Origin: Candidatus Dojkabacteria bacterium
GTDB lineage: Bacteria > Patescibacteria > Dojkabacteria > SC72 > JAFGCJ01
DNA: 64,000 nucleotides
Reading direction: 5' to 3'
NCBI GenBank assembly: GCA_016932785.1
Contig: JAFGCJ010000002.1
Location: 62,001 to 126,000 of the forward strand
A model generated the notes under the pieces. The model ran no database searches. It was not told the DNA's origin and worked only from the letters and a program-made list of their open reading frames with translations. A program made the translations under genes and the position numbers. Positions 8,656-16,521 of the stretch are shown one piece after another; position 1 is the first letter of the stretch, and each line of letters opens with the position of its first letter.

Positions 8656-9258
8656 AGACTCTTGGATTATGAAATTTTCTTCATGTCCTGGATATGCCTG
8701 ATATCCAGAAAATCTCTGAATTATCGTCTGTAGTGATTTTTCAAGCTGGGGTTTTGAACTGTATGAAAGATCAGTCCTCCCTACTCCGGATTTAAAGATA
8801 GTGTCTCCGGTGAATACAATTTTCTCATTTTCGTTATAGAGACAGATGCTTCCGGGAGTATGGCCGGGAGTGTGTAGAACTGTGAGACTGGATTTACCGA
8901 ATTCAATTATACCGCCATCTTCTAGTACATCATCTATGTTAGGCGGCGGTACATCAATTGTCATTTGAAGCCAATGTTGGGCTGAGGATTTCATTTTCGA
9001 TAGTAGAACCTCGTCAGCTTTGTGTATGACAAATGGTATCTCAAAGGCCATTTGAAGCTCGTAAGCTGCCAGAACATGGTCGAAATGCCCGTGTGTTGCA
9101 ATAACAAGATGAGGGCTAAGGTTATGTGTTAGGATATAATCGCTTATAACATCAGCACCATCGCCAGGATCTATTACAATGCATTTTTGCGATTCTGGGT
9201 CACTTGCTATGTAGCAGTTGGTTTGAAGTTGTCCTGTAATTATTGTCTGTATTTCCAT
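8620..9258 (-). CDS. Metallo-beta-lactamase-fold hydrolase (glyoxalase II-like)
   Basis: MBL-fold metallohydrolase of 212 aa with all metal-binding motifs: THGHFDH (55-61), HTPGHTPGS, FTGDTIFKSGVGRTD and YPGHEEN. The layout is that of the YcbL/glyoxalase II-like group, which hydrolyses thioesters such as lactoylglutathione, though a reduced organism may use it on another thiol ester. It is the last gene of a possible leftward group with the Cet1-like gene (36-base gap). Its C-terminal coding end overlaps the convergent GH13 gene. Confidence 0.85.
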   Translation of the reverse strand: MEIQTIITGQLQTNCYIASDPESQKCIVIDPGDGADVISDYILTHNLSPHLVIATHGHFDHVLAAYELQMAFEIPFVIHKADEVLLSKMKSSAQHWLQMTIDVPPPNIDDVLEDGGIIEFGKSSLTVLHTPGHTPGSICLYNENEKIVFTGDTIFKSGVGRTDLSYSSKPQLEKSLQTIIQRFSGYQAYPGHEENFIIQESSGITQPDTAIL

Positions 9259-9294
9259 ATAGTAAAGTATCGTAAAGCGTAAGGTGTAAATCGG

Positions 9295-9903
9295 TCACGT
9301 GGCAATGTTCTTGACTAGAAGATTAGTGACTTCGAGAACTTCGAGTTTTAGTTTTCGTGCATTATTCTCATTAATTTTTGTATTGTCAATTTCTATCTCG
9401 ATTTGTCTTTTCACTTTTGAACCTCTGCTTACTAACGTAAAATCTACATGGCAGTAGTCGTATTGAAAAGTTGTTCGATCTTTTCTCGTAGCTGACCTAG
9501 GTAATGTCTCAGAATTCGTTGGTTGTGGAATTTCCTTTGATATGGAAATTCGTATGTGCATGTTTGAGCCCGAGATTTCGACTCCGCTCTTTTTTAATTT
9601 CTTTTTCTTAACCGATTCGAGTATGTCGCCTTTGGGAGAGAATCTGGTCCGTATCCTGTTTCGCTTAACTTCAAAGAAGGTTGTTGTGAATTTTTTTGTG
9701 TACGTTTTGTCTTGTTCAACACTCTTTAGCAATCGGTTGAATAAAACTAATGGGAGGTTTGTTTCGAAGTATTTCCTGGTGCCCGATGTCTTTGCCTGCC
9801 CCAATCTGATTTCAAGCTCGAAGTTCTCTTCGTTTTTATTAATAATCTGAGTAAATGTGTCCAGTGTTTTGAATAGGTCTTGCTCTTCGATTGAGATAGA
9901 CAT
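9295..9903 (-). CDS. Triphosphate-tunnel protein resembling Cet1-type RNA 5'-triphosphatase
   Basis: 202 aa. The order of motifs matches the triphosphate tunnel metalloenzyme fold, and in detail the Cet1-like mRNA-capping triphosphatases of fungi, protists and large DNA viruses. FELEIRLG (E29, E31) gives the first metal-binding strand. RNRIRTRF (81-88) and a basic strand KKKKL (99-103) follow, then RISISKEIP with E124, TRKDRTTF (K141, R143), HVDFT (D154, T156) and EIEIEID (E169, E171, D173). Those enzymes remove the gamma-phosphate from RNA 5' ends; other TTM members act on polyphosphate, thiamine triphosphate or cAMP synthesis. Assignment to the superfamily is fairly firm, to the RNA triphosphatase branch tentative. 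It is 13 bases downstream of an acidic membrane protein gene. Confidence 0.55.
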   Translation of the reverse strand: MSISIEEQDLFKTLDTFTQIINKNEENFELEIRLGQAKTSGTRKYFETNLPLVLFNRLLKSVEQDKTYTKKFTTTFFEVKRNRIRTRFSPKGDILESVKKKKLKKSGVEISGSNMHIRISISKEIPQPTNSETLPRSATRKDRTTFQYDYCHVDFTLVSRGSKVKRQIEIEIDNTKINENNARKLKLEVLEVTNLLVKNIAT

Positions 9904-9916
9904 GGCCTGGGCTTGG

Positions 9917-10690
9917 TTAGTTATTGTAGACAGTTCCCATCAAGGCTTCTAGTTGTGAGTTGTTTAGTTTCTCATTTCGAATTCCAAAAATGTAACCACC
10001 AGCCGTAATCTGTCTTCCGAAGGCAACGAGGTCTATGTCTCTTGTTGTTCCATAAAAATCCAGACAGTCCTGATCCGGAATATCTTTGATTTTTCGATAG
10101 TTTACTCCGGAAAAGGACACATTAGAGTACTGGGCGTCATTCGTACAGGCGTTAGCGGTCATGTTTGAAAGCATATTATCCAAAGTACCGGATGTTCTTA
10201 CCCAAACAGCAAATACGTCTATTGATCCACCACCTTTAAACAAAATATCTATTTCGTTTGTAGCAGGATCAGTAACGATTTCTGTATAAGTAATGTCTAC
10301 AGGATATTTAAATCCGAAATCCCACGTAGAGTTGTAGTATTCGCTCCAACCTTCTGTCATATCTGGCTCCTCTGTTTCTTCAGTTGTATCCTCTTGTTGT
10401 TCATCGTCTCCTGTCTGCTCTGATTCATCTTGACTATCGTCCTCCTCATCATCAGAGGTTTCTTCCTGGGTTTCCTGGTCTTCGTCTTCTTCGTCGTTAC
10501 TATCCTGATTGCGAAGTAATAGCCAAGCCATAATAGATCCAACAGCAAGAAGAATTACGATAAGTCCTGTCATCATGAGTATTATCATCTTTGATCTCTT
10601 GTTACCTGTCGGAGGTGATACTGACTCGACCTTAGTATTTTGCGGAGTGGGTGACTTGGGGGTACTTGCTGACATTTTAGGAATCTTCAA
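9917..10690 (-). CDS. Membrane-anchored protein with acidic linker and PsbP-like outer domain
   Basis: 257 aa with three parts: a basic, proline/serine-rich cytoplasmic N-terminus (about 1-33), one transmembrane helix (about 34-59), then a long Asp/Glu/Gln-rich linker (about 60-110) and a folded outer domain of about 145 aa. The outer domain begins with WSEYYNSTWDFGFKYP, a start often seen in PsbP/MOG1-like domains of small bacterial surface proteins, and contains two cysteines (in NACTND and DQDCLD) that could pair. Function unknown. The same design (anchor, acidic linker, outer domain) recurs at 45010-45756. Confidence 0.6.
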   Translation of the reverse strand: MKIPKMSASTPKSPTPQNTKVESVSPPTGNKRSKMIILMMTGLIVILLAVGSIMAWLLLRNQDSNDEEDEDQETQEETSDDEEDDSQDESEQTGDDEQQEDTTEETEEPDMTEGWSEYYNSTWDFGFKYPVDITYTEIVTDPATNEIDILFKGGGSIDVFAVWVRTSGTLDNMLSNMTANACTNDAQYSNVSFSGVNYRKIKDIPDQDCLDFYGTTRDIDLVAFGRQITAGGYIFGIRNEKLNNSQLEALMGTVYNN

Positions 10691-10789
10691 ATTTATATTC
10701 TTTATTTTAGCACTTTAGATTCTGAAATCGAAATTGGAGATAAGTGATCGTTATGGTGGGTTTTCCCTAGCCGTGCTATTATGGTTATA

Positions 10790-10795
10790 TATAAT
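10790..10795 (+). promoter_or_regulatory. -10 box, short-leader promoter
   Basis: Perfect TATAAT ending 16 bases before the ATG at 10812, the same spacing as at the crtI-like gene. No SD lies between box and start. Confidence 0.5.
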
Positions 10796-10811
10796 TTAAA
10801 TATCTCCACCT

Positions 10812-11312
10812 ATGACCCACAAGGACGAAGAAGGAAATGAGGTGTGTTGTCCCAGATTTGATCCATCCCCTTGGGATGAAAAAATACATCACTGGGATAA
10901 CAAACTTTTTATTAAGGACTCAGTACCACAATTTCTCCATATTCCTCTACCTATGATGTATTCGAAAAAAGTTAGTAAGATGTGGAATATGATTCAGGAG
11001 GCTCATGCCGATCCCGAAATCAAAGACTTTCTGCTTCTTGCCTATGACCCTTCACCGTGGAAATCTGAACTCTATATGTCTACTACTAAAGAAGTCCCGG
11101 GTGCTGAAAATGTTAGATTATCAGGGACTTTTCTTACGAAGGTGTTTGATGGACCATACAATGCAGTACCTTCCTGGATTCCAGAGATGGACGAGTATGT
11201 AGAAAAACAAGGTAAGAAGGTAAAAAAATACTATCTTTACTATACTACATGTCCAAAATGTGCAAAAAAGTATGGACATAATTATGCCGTAATGTTTGCT
11301 GAGATAGAATAG
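10812..11312 (+). CDS. Conserved protein with paired cysteines (putative hydrolase family)
   Basis: 166 aa, no signal peptide. I recognise the layout of a small conserved family seen in various bacteria, but not a proven function. The N-terminus has GNEVCCPRFDPSPWDEK, the middle SGTFLTKVFDGPY, and the C-terminus YYTTCPKCAKKYGHNY. The C-x-x-C pair, with the histidine nearby and the N-terminal CC, could bind zinc. Repeated aromatic and proline motifs (DPSPWD, DPSPWKSE) suggest a compact enzyme-like fold. It stands alone behind its own short-leader promoter. Confidence 0.6.
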   Translation: MTHKDEEGNEVCCPRFDPSPWDEKIHHWDNKLFIKDSVPQFLHIPLPMMYSKKVSKMWNMIQEAHADPEIKDFLLLAYDPSPWKSELYMSTTKEVPGAENVRLSGTFLTKVFDGPYNAVPSWIPEMDEYVEKQGKKVKKYYLYYTTCPKCAKKYGHNYAVMFAEIE

Positions 11313-11417
11313 AAATTTGAGAACAGAGATAGTTGGGGTTATAATGAAATATTGAATGATCAAGTCGAAATGCTTCATGTTTTCTTGGTCATAAAGTAAC
11401 TTAATGAAGACTTTACT

Positions 11418-11843
11418 ATGATTTCCAAATCAATTGCTGCCGTTTTTGTTTCTGTTGTGGTCTCTGCTGCCTTAGTAGTTTTTTGGATGATATTGATGTC
11501 TAATTATATTGGAGGAGGAGAACTTATTGTGCTTTTTTGGCTATTAACGTTTTTACTTGGAGGGGCTCTTGCTGTAATGACTTTCAGACAGAAAGTTAAA
11601 GGTACTATGAGAAGATTTCTATTGCTTACGGGTTTTTCAGCTGTGGGTTTTCCTCTTTTTGTTTTTGCCCATAATATGTTCTATGCTTTGGCTATAGTAT
11701 TTGAAGATTCTGATGTGCTTAGGACTATTTGTGAGGTCTTGGAGGTGTCGGGTTTTCTGATAGCTATATTTGCTTGTCCGATTGGGTTTCTTGTGGGTGC
11801 GACTGGAGTGGGAGTTCTTCTTCTTAAGGGCAAAAAGAAGTAA
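11418..11843 (+). CDS. Small four-helix membrane protein
   Basis: 141 aa with four strongly hydrophobic segments separated by short loops; one loop is basic (FRQKVKGTMRRF) and the C-terminus ends GKKKK-like. No recognised family motif. It lies between the putative zinc protein and a Nudix gene, all on the plus strand but with roughly 100-base gaps, so a common operon is uncertain. Hypothetical. Confidence 0.55.
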   Translation: MISKSIAAVFVSVVVSAALVVFWMILMSNYIGGGELIVLFWLLTFLLGGALAVMTFRQKVKGTMRRFLLLTGFSAVGFPLFVFAHNMFYALAIVFEDSDVLRTICEVLEVSGFLIAIFACPIGFLVGATGVGVLLLKGKKK

Positions 11844-11928
11844 TAGTTTCTTTACTAAAAAGTTTTTCAGTTGACGGCCTTTGTATTTAACTGGACAATA
11901 GTCTTGGTTAAATTTTTTTGTTTGCCTT

Positions 11929-12645
11929 ATGAATAGCAATGCCATTATTCTCCACAAGTTTCAAAGAGATATTCTGAAAAAAATGATTGTTAAGAGAGAA
12001 TCGAGATTCAATGAGCTTCTTATTGATGGGTTGGCTAGTGAGCATGTGAACTATCATCTAAAGAAGTTAATTAGTTTTGGTTTAGTGGGTAAGATTTCTG
12101 GGAGATATGTCTTAACAGATATGGGTAAGGATTATTCAAACCTGATGGATGATGAGATTAAGATGATTGAAAAGCAGCCTAAAACATCTGTCGTTGTCCG
12201 TGCGGTTCGTGTTAATCCAGACACGGGAGAGGTAGAGCACTTGCTCAATAAACGACTTCGTGAGCCTTACTTTGGGAAGGTTGGTCACATAACGGGTAAG
12301 GTTAGATTTGGAGAAAAGATTGAAGAGGCCGCAGCCAGGGAGTTAATGGAAGAGACCGGACTTAAAGCTGGCCGGGTCGAAATTGAAGGTATATATAGAA
12401 AGATGCGTCATCGTGAAGATGGTTCTTTTGTCCAAGACGTATTTTTTTACTGTTCGTTTGTTAAAGATCTCAGCGGAGAAATGATAAAAAGAACGGAATA
12501 TCAGGAGAATTTCTGGCTTTCTGAGACGGAGTATAAGAGAAGATATGACATTGATCTTTATGATGATTTTGAGTGGCATAATGATGTTGAGTGTAGAAGC
12601 TTTGGATTTATTGAGAATGTTGATCAGGCTGAAGATGCTTTTTAA
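11929..12645 (+). CDS. Nudix hydrolase with N-terminal winged helix
   Basis: 238 aa. Residues 1-75 look like a winged-helix DNA-binding domain (HVNYHLKKLISFGLVGKISGRYVLTDMGKDY). From about 80 on there is a Nudix domain with the box GKVRFGEKIEEAAARELMEE followed by TGL, matching G-x5-E-x7-RE-U-x-EE-x-G-U. HTH-Nudix fusions in other bacteria act as transcription regulators sensing nucleotide sugars or related phosphates, or as enzymes. Because the Nudix catalytic residues are intact, hydrolysis of a nucleoside-diphosphate derivative is plausible. No operator is evident. Confidence 0.75.
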   Translation: MNSNAIILHKFQRDILKKMIVKRESRFNELLIDGLASEHVNYHLKKLISFGLVGKISGRYVLTDMGKDYSNLMDDEIKMIEKQPKTSVVVRAVRVNPDTGEVEHLLNKRLREPYFGKVGHITGKVRFGEKIEEAAARELMEETGLKAGRVEIEGIYRKMRHREDGSFVQDVFFYCSFVKDLSGEMIKRTEYQENFWLSETEYKRRYDIDLYDDFEWHNDVECRSFGFIENVDQAEDAF

Positions 12646-12704
12646 TATCGGCGGACATATTTATTATGCTATACTGTTTTAGAGTAACTTTTTATGTATA
12701 GCAT

Positions 12705-13037
12705 ATGAAGAAAGAGAAATCTGCTGACAACGATAGGTCAAAGCTGATTCTGAAAATAAGTATAATCGCTGGTGCTGTGTTGTTGATTTTGGGTGTTGTT
12801 GTTTTCCTTATATTGCGCTCTTCTTCTGGGGAATCCTCTACTCCGAGCGAGTCAGAGGAGGATAGCTTTGTTTCGTTTGTTCCTGTGTGGGCAGCTATTT
12901 TCCCTGCAATCTATGCTGGAAGAAAAAGAAAAGAAGTTGATGATAATTCGAGAAAGTGGTTGCTGATTTTTGTTGGGGTAACCGCTCTTCTTGTAGTGAT
13001 AAGTATTGTTGCGTGGATAATTTTTGCCTCGAGATAG
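12705..13037 (+). CDS. Two-helix membrane protein
   Basis: 110 aa. A basic N-terminus is followed by a hydrophobic helix (about 17-40), a short Ser/Glu-rich loop, a weaker hydrophobic stretch (about 52-65), the basic segment AGRKRKEVDDNSRKW and a final helix. No recognised motif. The gene is 23 bases before the metallophosphoesterase gene on the same strand, but the latter has its own -10-like sequence. Hypothetical. Confidence 0.5.
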   Translation: MKKEKSADNDRSKLILKISIIAGAVLLILGVVVFLILRSSSGESSTPSESEEDSFVSFVPVWAAIFPAIYAGRKRKEVDDNSRKWLLIFVGVTALLVVISIVAWIIFASR

Positions 13038-13060
13038 GTATAACTTTTGATGTCTATTGA

Positions 13061-13651
13061 ATGAAAATTGGAGTAATATCAGATGTACACGATAATGCGC
13101 ATAATCTAGTACTTGCACTTGAGGAATTGGAAAGCCATAAAGTCGAGAAAATATGGTTTCTTGGTGATTTCGCTGGTGCTGCCATTTCAAGAATAATGAT
13201 TTCATCTGTCATCCCGATTTTTGCAATCTGGGGAAATAATGATGGAGATAAGTCTTTGATTACGAAGTTTTCACTTGAGGAAGGAAGCAATCTTGAAGTA
13301 GGTTTTGCTACCTTTGATGTTGTGGAGGCTGATAAGAGAAAGGTGTTTCTTACTCATTTCCCGTTGATTGCTAAGTCTATGGCTAAGTCCGGGGAATACA
13401 ATGCCGTTTTCTATGGTCATGATCATCTCAAACACGAGGAAAAGGTTGGTGATTGTCTTTTGATGAATCCCGGAGAAATTGGTGCGTATAAGACTGGTAT
13501 TTGCAGTTATGCAGTCTATGATACGAAAGATAACATGGCTAAGACTTATATTGTTAAAGACTCGGTTACGACTAACACTGAGATCTCAAAGAAAAAGTTC
13601 GAGGAGATAAAGTTTAGATGGAATTCTCTTAAGGGTCACAAACTTAACTGA
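13061..13651 (+). CDS. YfcE/MJ0936-type metallophosphoesterase
   Basis: Calcineurin-like phosphoesterase of 196 aa with the complete metal-binding series: DVHDN (8-12), LGDF, WGNNDGD, THFP and YGHDH, then NPGE. Members of the YfcE/YmdB-like small group hydrolyse phosphodiesters or phosphomonoesters with two metal ions; the natural substrate is unknown. A TATAAC box ends 16 bases before the ATG and there is no SD. A possible partner is the glycosidase gene 17 bases downstream. Confidence 0.8.
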   Translation: MKIGVISDVHDNAHNLVLALEELESHKVEKIWFLGDFAGAAISRIMISSVIPIFAIWGNNDGDKSLITKFSLEEGSNLEVGFATFDVVEADKRKVFLTHFPLIAKSMAKSGEYNAVFYGHDHLKHEEKVGDCLLMNPGEIGAYKTGICSYAVYDTKDNMAKTYIVKDSVTTNTEISKKKFEEIKFRWNSLKGHKLN

Positions 13652-13668
13652 TTTTCCAGTAGATCAAG

Positions 13669-14691
13669 GTGTCCCGCACTATTTCAAGAAAAAAGTCTAT
13701 TTCTGGTCTTGGCTTAAATCTTGTTACCCACACTAACGATCCGGTAAGAATTAAGAAGTATGTTGATTCTGTAAAGAAACTTAATGCCTGGATCAGGATG
13801 GAGTTTGATTTCTACAGATATGAAAAAAATCCTTCAGCTCAAATAGAACTTCTGGACTCCCTTGTGGGCAATTTTGCAGCAGCTGATATTCCGATTTTGG
13901 GACTTTTGTGCGGTAATACACCTGGGGACTTTTCGTCTCTGTTCTATCCTCAGTTGAAGTATCGATCTGTTGTAAACAGATTAAATAGCTTTCGTAAGTT
14001 TGTTAGGTTTTGCGTTAAAAGGTATGGGAATATAGTTTCACACTGGGAAATCTGGAACGAGCCAAATCTTAAGAGGTTCTGGGTGAAAAAGCTGGATTTC
14101 AGAGAGTATTCTGAAATGCTCAAAAAGGTTAGTGAAGATATTAGATCTATTCAATCTCAGTCTGTAATCGTCTGTTCCGGTATGAGCGGAAACGACATGG
14201 ATAACCTGCTTTGGTCCCCTAATTCATTGCTTAATTATAAGAAATACTTCAGCGGCATTATTGAGAATGATTACGGAAAATATTTTGATGTAGCTAATTT
14301 TCATCCGTATTATATTCAGTGTTATGCCTCAGTTAGAAGAAGACAATATTTTGAAAAAAGATCAGTGGCAATTATTAGGGAATTGAGATCAAGGGTAGCT
14401 GAATTAGTACCTGATAAGCCGATGTGGCTCACTGAGTTTGGAATTTCTACAACACTGAACCTTTTTTTGAGCCAGAAAGATATCGCTAAGATTTATATTG
14501 AAGTAATAAAAGAATGTGTGAAAATGAATGTTCCTTTAGCTTTGTGGTGTCTTTATGATGAAAACAATAAAGGGTACGGGGTTACCAATCCAGAGAAGGG
14601 ATTTAGTTTGTTGGATGAGGATTTAGTGCCAAACGCTATATATGATGAGCTGTTGAAGTTTGGCAGTGAAGCCTTGGGAGAGAGGAACTAG
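13669..14691 (+). CDS. Clan-A (GH39/GH5-like) TIM-barrel glycosidase
   Basis: 340 aa, starting at a GTG. It has the signatures of a clan GH-A barrel: SHWEIWNEPNLKRFW, in which N130 and E131 are the strand-4 Asn-Glu acid/base pair, and MWLTEFGIST, in which E256 is the strand-7 nucleophile. Other parts fit too, such as RMEFDFYR near 43-50 and FHPYYIQC near 211-218. GH39-like enzymes cleave xylosides, iduronides or arabinosides; the substrate here is open. There is no signal peptide, so the enzyme would act inside the cell unless exported another way. Confidence 0.65.
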   Translation: MSRTISRKKSISGLGLNLVTHTNDPVRIKKYVDSVKKLNAWIRMEFDFYRYEKNPSAQIELLDSLVGNFAAADIPILGLLCGNTPGDFSSLFYPQLKYRSVVNRLNSFRKFVRFCVKRYGNIVSHWEIWNEPNLKRFWVKKLDFREYSEMLKKVSEDIRSIQSQSVIVCSGMSGNDMDNLLWSPNSLLNYKKYFSGIIENDYGKYFDVANFHPYYIQCYASVRRRQYFEKRSVAIIRELRSRVAELVPDKPMWLTEFGISTTLNLFLSQKDIAKIYIEVIKECVKMNVPLALWCLYDENNKGYGVTNPEKGFSLLDEDLVPNAIYDELLKFGSEALGERN

Positions 14692-14763
14692 ATGGTAGTT
14701 ATAGAACATACCTTGTTGTAGTCCTAGTTCCTTCTCCTTGGGCAGTGTTGTTCTTTGCTCGAG

Positions 14764-15267
14764 TTATTTTCCGATAGATAGTAACATGTTCGCCAAAATT
14801 GCTGGTACGGAGACACATTCGTTCTGGGAGTCTAGGTTTCGATGTACACCCTTGATTTGTCCGATATCTCCAGACAGCTCGTGGGCCTGTTCCCAGGTTT
14901 GTGCATGGCCTTGCTTAATAAGCCAGTGCTCGAATGTCTGTGACCCGTTCTGTGTATAGAAATTCAACATGGTATTACCTAGTGTTGTCAGATTGCCTGC
15001 AGCATCAAGAATTCCTGCTGTCGACAGACGCAGGAGTGCTCTTGATAGAGCCTCCACTACAGCCGGATCCAGATCTAGACACCTATCTGAGTTTGGATTA
15101 CTCCCAAACCTCACAGGGTCCTGTGACGGAGATTGTGCCGAATTCGATTGGTTCGCCGGTTGGCTGGGTTGATTCAGCAGTAACCAGCCTAGGGCACCTA
15201 GCATGATACAGATACAGATGCAAATGAATATCGACACTATGCGCGTGTTTACAAGTCTCAATTCCAT
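14764..15267 (-). CDS. Signal-anchored hypothetical protein
   Basis: 167 aa. The start at 15267 is fixed by a strong AAGGAGGA (15273-15280) with a 5-base spacer; an upstream in-frame ATG at 15297 has none. The N-terminus is basic, then a hydrophobic helix rich in Ile and Cys (ICICICIMLG), then a Gln/Ser/Pro/Asn linker. The outer domain is helical and polar (EALSRALLRLSTAGILDAAG). No family recognised. The region is GC-richer than average and has a true SD, like the lipoprotein at 5601, which sets it apart from most genes here. Confidence 0.55.
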   Translation of the reverse strand: MELRLVNTRIVSIFICICICIMLGALGWLLLNQPSQPANQSNSAQSPSQDPVRFGSNPNSDRCLDLDPAVVEALSRALLRLSTAGILDAAGNLTTLGNTMLNFYTQNGSQTFEHWLIKQGHAQTWEQAHELSGDIGQIKGVHRNLDSQNECVSVPAILANMLLSIGK

Positions 15268-15374
15268 TTTCGTCCTCCTTGTGATTGTATAGAGCAAAGA
15301 ATCTTGGTGATTATACCAAACCCCATAGTAGAAGACTACTGTTTATATAGTGAAAAATCGGAAACAATAAAAAG

Positions 15375-15905
15375 CTACCCCTCCCTCATCTTTAAATACT
15401 CTTCCCTGCTCATAATCTTTTCCCAATCTTCAATCTTGTCTGTGAAAAGAATACCTTCAATGTGATCATTCTCATGCAGTATTATTCTGGCAAGTAGTCC
15501 GCCTGATGGAATTTCAAATTTCTTCCCTTCTCTATCCAAAGCCATGGCAATAACCTCAGAGCTTCTTTTTACTTGTCCAAAGAAATTCCCGTTTGCGACG
15601 CTTCCACAGCCTTCGTAGTCTACGACCGTCTCTTTCGAAGCAGAGACGATTTCTGGATTTATAAAAGTAAGGATGTTAACATCAGGCTTGTTTTTTTCAT
15701 CGCGGCTTCTTACATCTTTGGCAACGAAAATTCTGAGATTTTCACCAATCTGAGGAGCTGCCAGTCCAACGAGCTTTGCTGCTTCCATTGTTTCGATCAT
15801 GTCGTCAATCAAACTCTGAATGTCAGGTAATTGATTAAGATCGACCAGGGAGGATTTATTTCTTAGAATTTCATTTCCTGCCTGTACAACATTTTTTACT
15901 GCCAT
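15375..15905 (-). CDS. def: Peptide deformylase
   Basis: Removes the formyl group from the N-terminal methionine of new proteins. The three motifs are present: VGLAAPQIG (Q52), DYEGCGS (C100) and ILHENDHIEG (H144, E145, H148). Motif 2 is normally EGCLS; here the Leu is Gly, which puts this protein among divergent type-2/3-like deformylases, although the metal-binding Cys and both His remain. Length (176 aa) is typical. It stands alone, convergent with nothing nearby, and has no SD before its ATG. Confidence 0.85.
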   Translation of the reverse strand: MAVKNVVQAGNEILRNKSSLVDLNQLPDIQSLIDDMIETMEAAKLVGLAAPQIGENLRIFVAKDVRSRDEKNKPDVNILTFINPEIVSASKETVVDYEGCGSVANGNFFGQVKRSSEVIAMALDREGKKFEIPSGGLLARIILHENDHIEGILFTDKIEDWEKIMSREEYLKMREG

Positions 15906-15967
15906 AGTGTCTGATTATAGCAAAAAAGAGAGTGAAACTGGGGATTAAAGAAGGCTGCTGGAAAACA

Positions 15968-16504
15968 TTACCAACTCATTATTTCCTTGCCAAATATCGG
16001 CTTGAAAATAATATTGGTAACAGAAAGCTTTGCTACGTGAAGAAAATACTCAATGGGTATCTTAAACGCGAGAACTACAGCTAACCATATGAGTAGGCTC
16101 GATGTTTTTCTGAAGTCGGACCACCCTGTCACATCATTGAGTACATATGCCCAGAAGAAAGCTTCAAAAATATTGGGGAAGTAAAAATAGAACATATGGT
16201 TTTCAGTTATTGAATAACCGATTTGGCCGATGAGTCTGATTATGAAGAAAGCACCGAATAACCAAACGTGTGGAATAGTGGCTCGGTTTGCCAGGATATA
16301 AATCATTATCCAGACATACCAGTAGAAGTCCAATGGTTTATCAAATCTGTTGTATCTGGCATTAGAAAATCCCGCTTTCTCAAAAACGAGTCCGTCGATC
16401 ATATCGAGAAATAAATTGACGATACATCCAACCCATGGGCTAACAAAAAGTAGAGCTGGGGCAACAATTCTGAGTATTATGAGAATGACCACAAGTATTT
16501 GCAA
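15968..16504 (-). CDS. Membrane protein, faint CDP-alcohol phosphatidyltransferase resemblance
   Basis: 178 aa with about five hydrophobic segments; starts at TTG. One segment reads NLFLDMIDGLVFEKAG and later RYNRFDKPLDFYWY, which recalls the D-x-x-D-G...D-x-x-x-D active site of CDP-alcohol phosphatidyltransferases, but the A-R and glycine positions do not line up well. It may be a distant relative or an unrelated membrane protein. It lies 17 bases downstream of the DUF916-like gene, at the end of the leftward surface module, so it could belong to that operon. Confidence 0.5.
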   Translation of the reverse strand: MQILVVILIILRIVAPALLFVSPWVGCIVNLFLDMIDGLVFEKAGFSNARYNRFDKPLDFYWYVWIMIYILANRATIPHVWLFGAFFIIRLIGQIGYSITENHMFYFYFPNIFEAFFWAYVLNDVTGWSDFRKTSSLLIWLAVVLAFKIPIEYFLHVAKLSVTNIIFKPIFGKEIMSW

Positions 16505-16521
16505 TTTAGAAAATTATTAGG

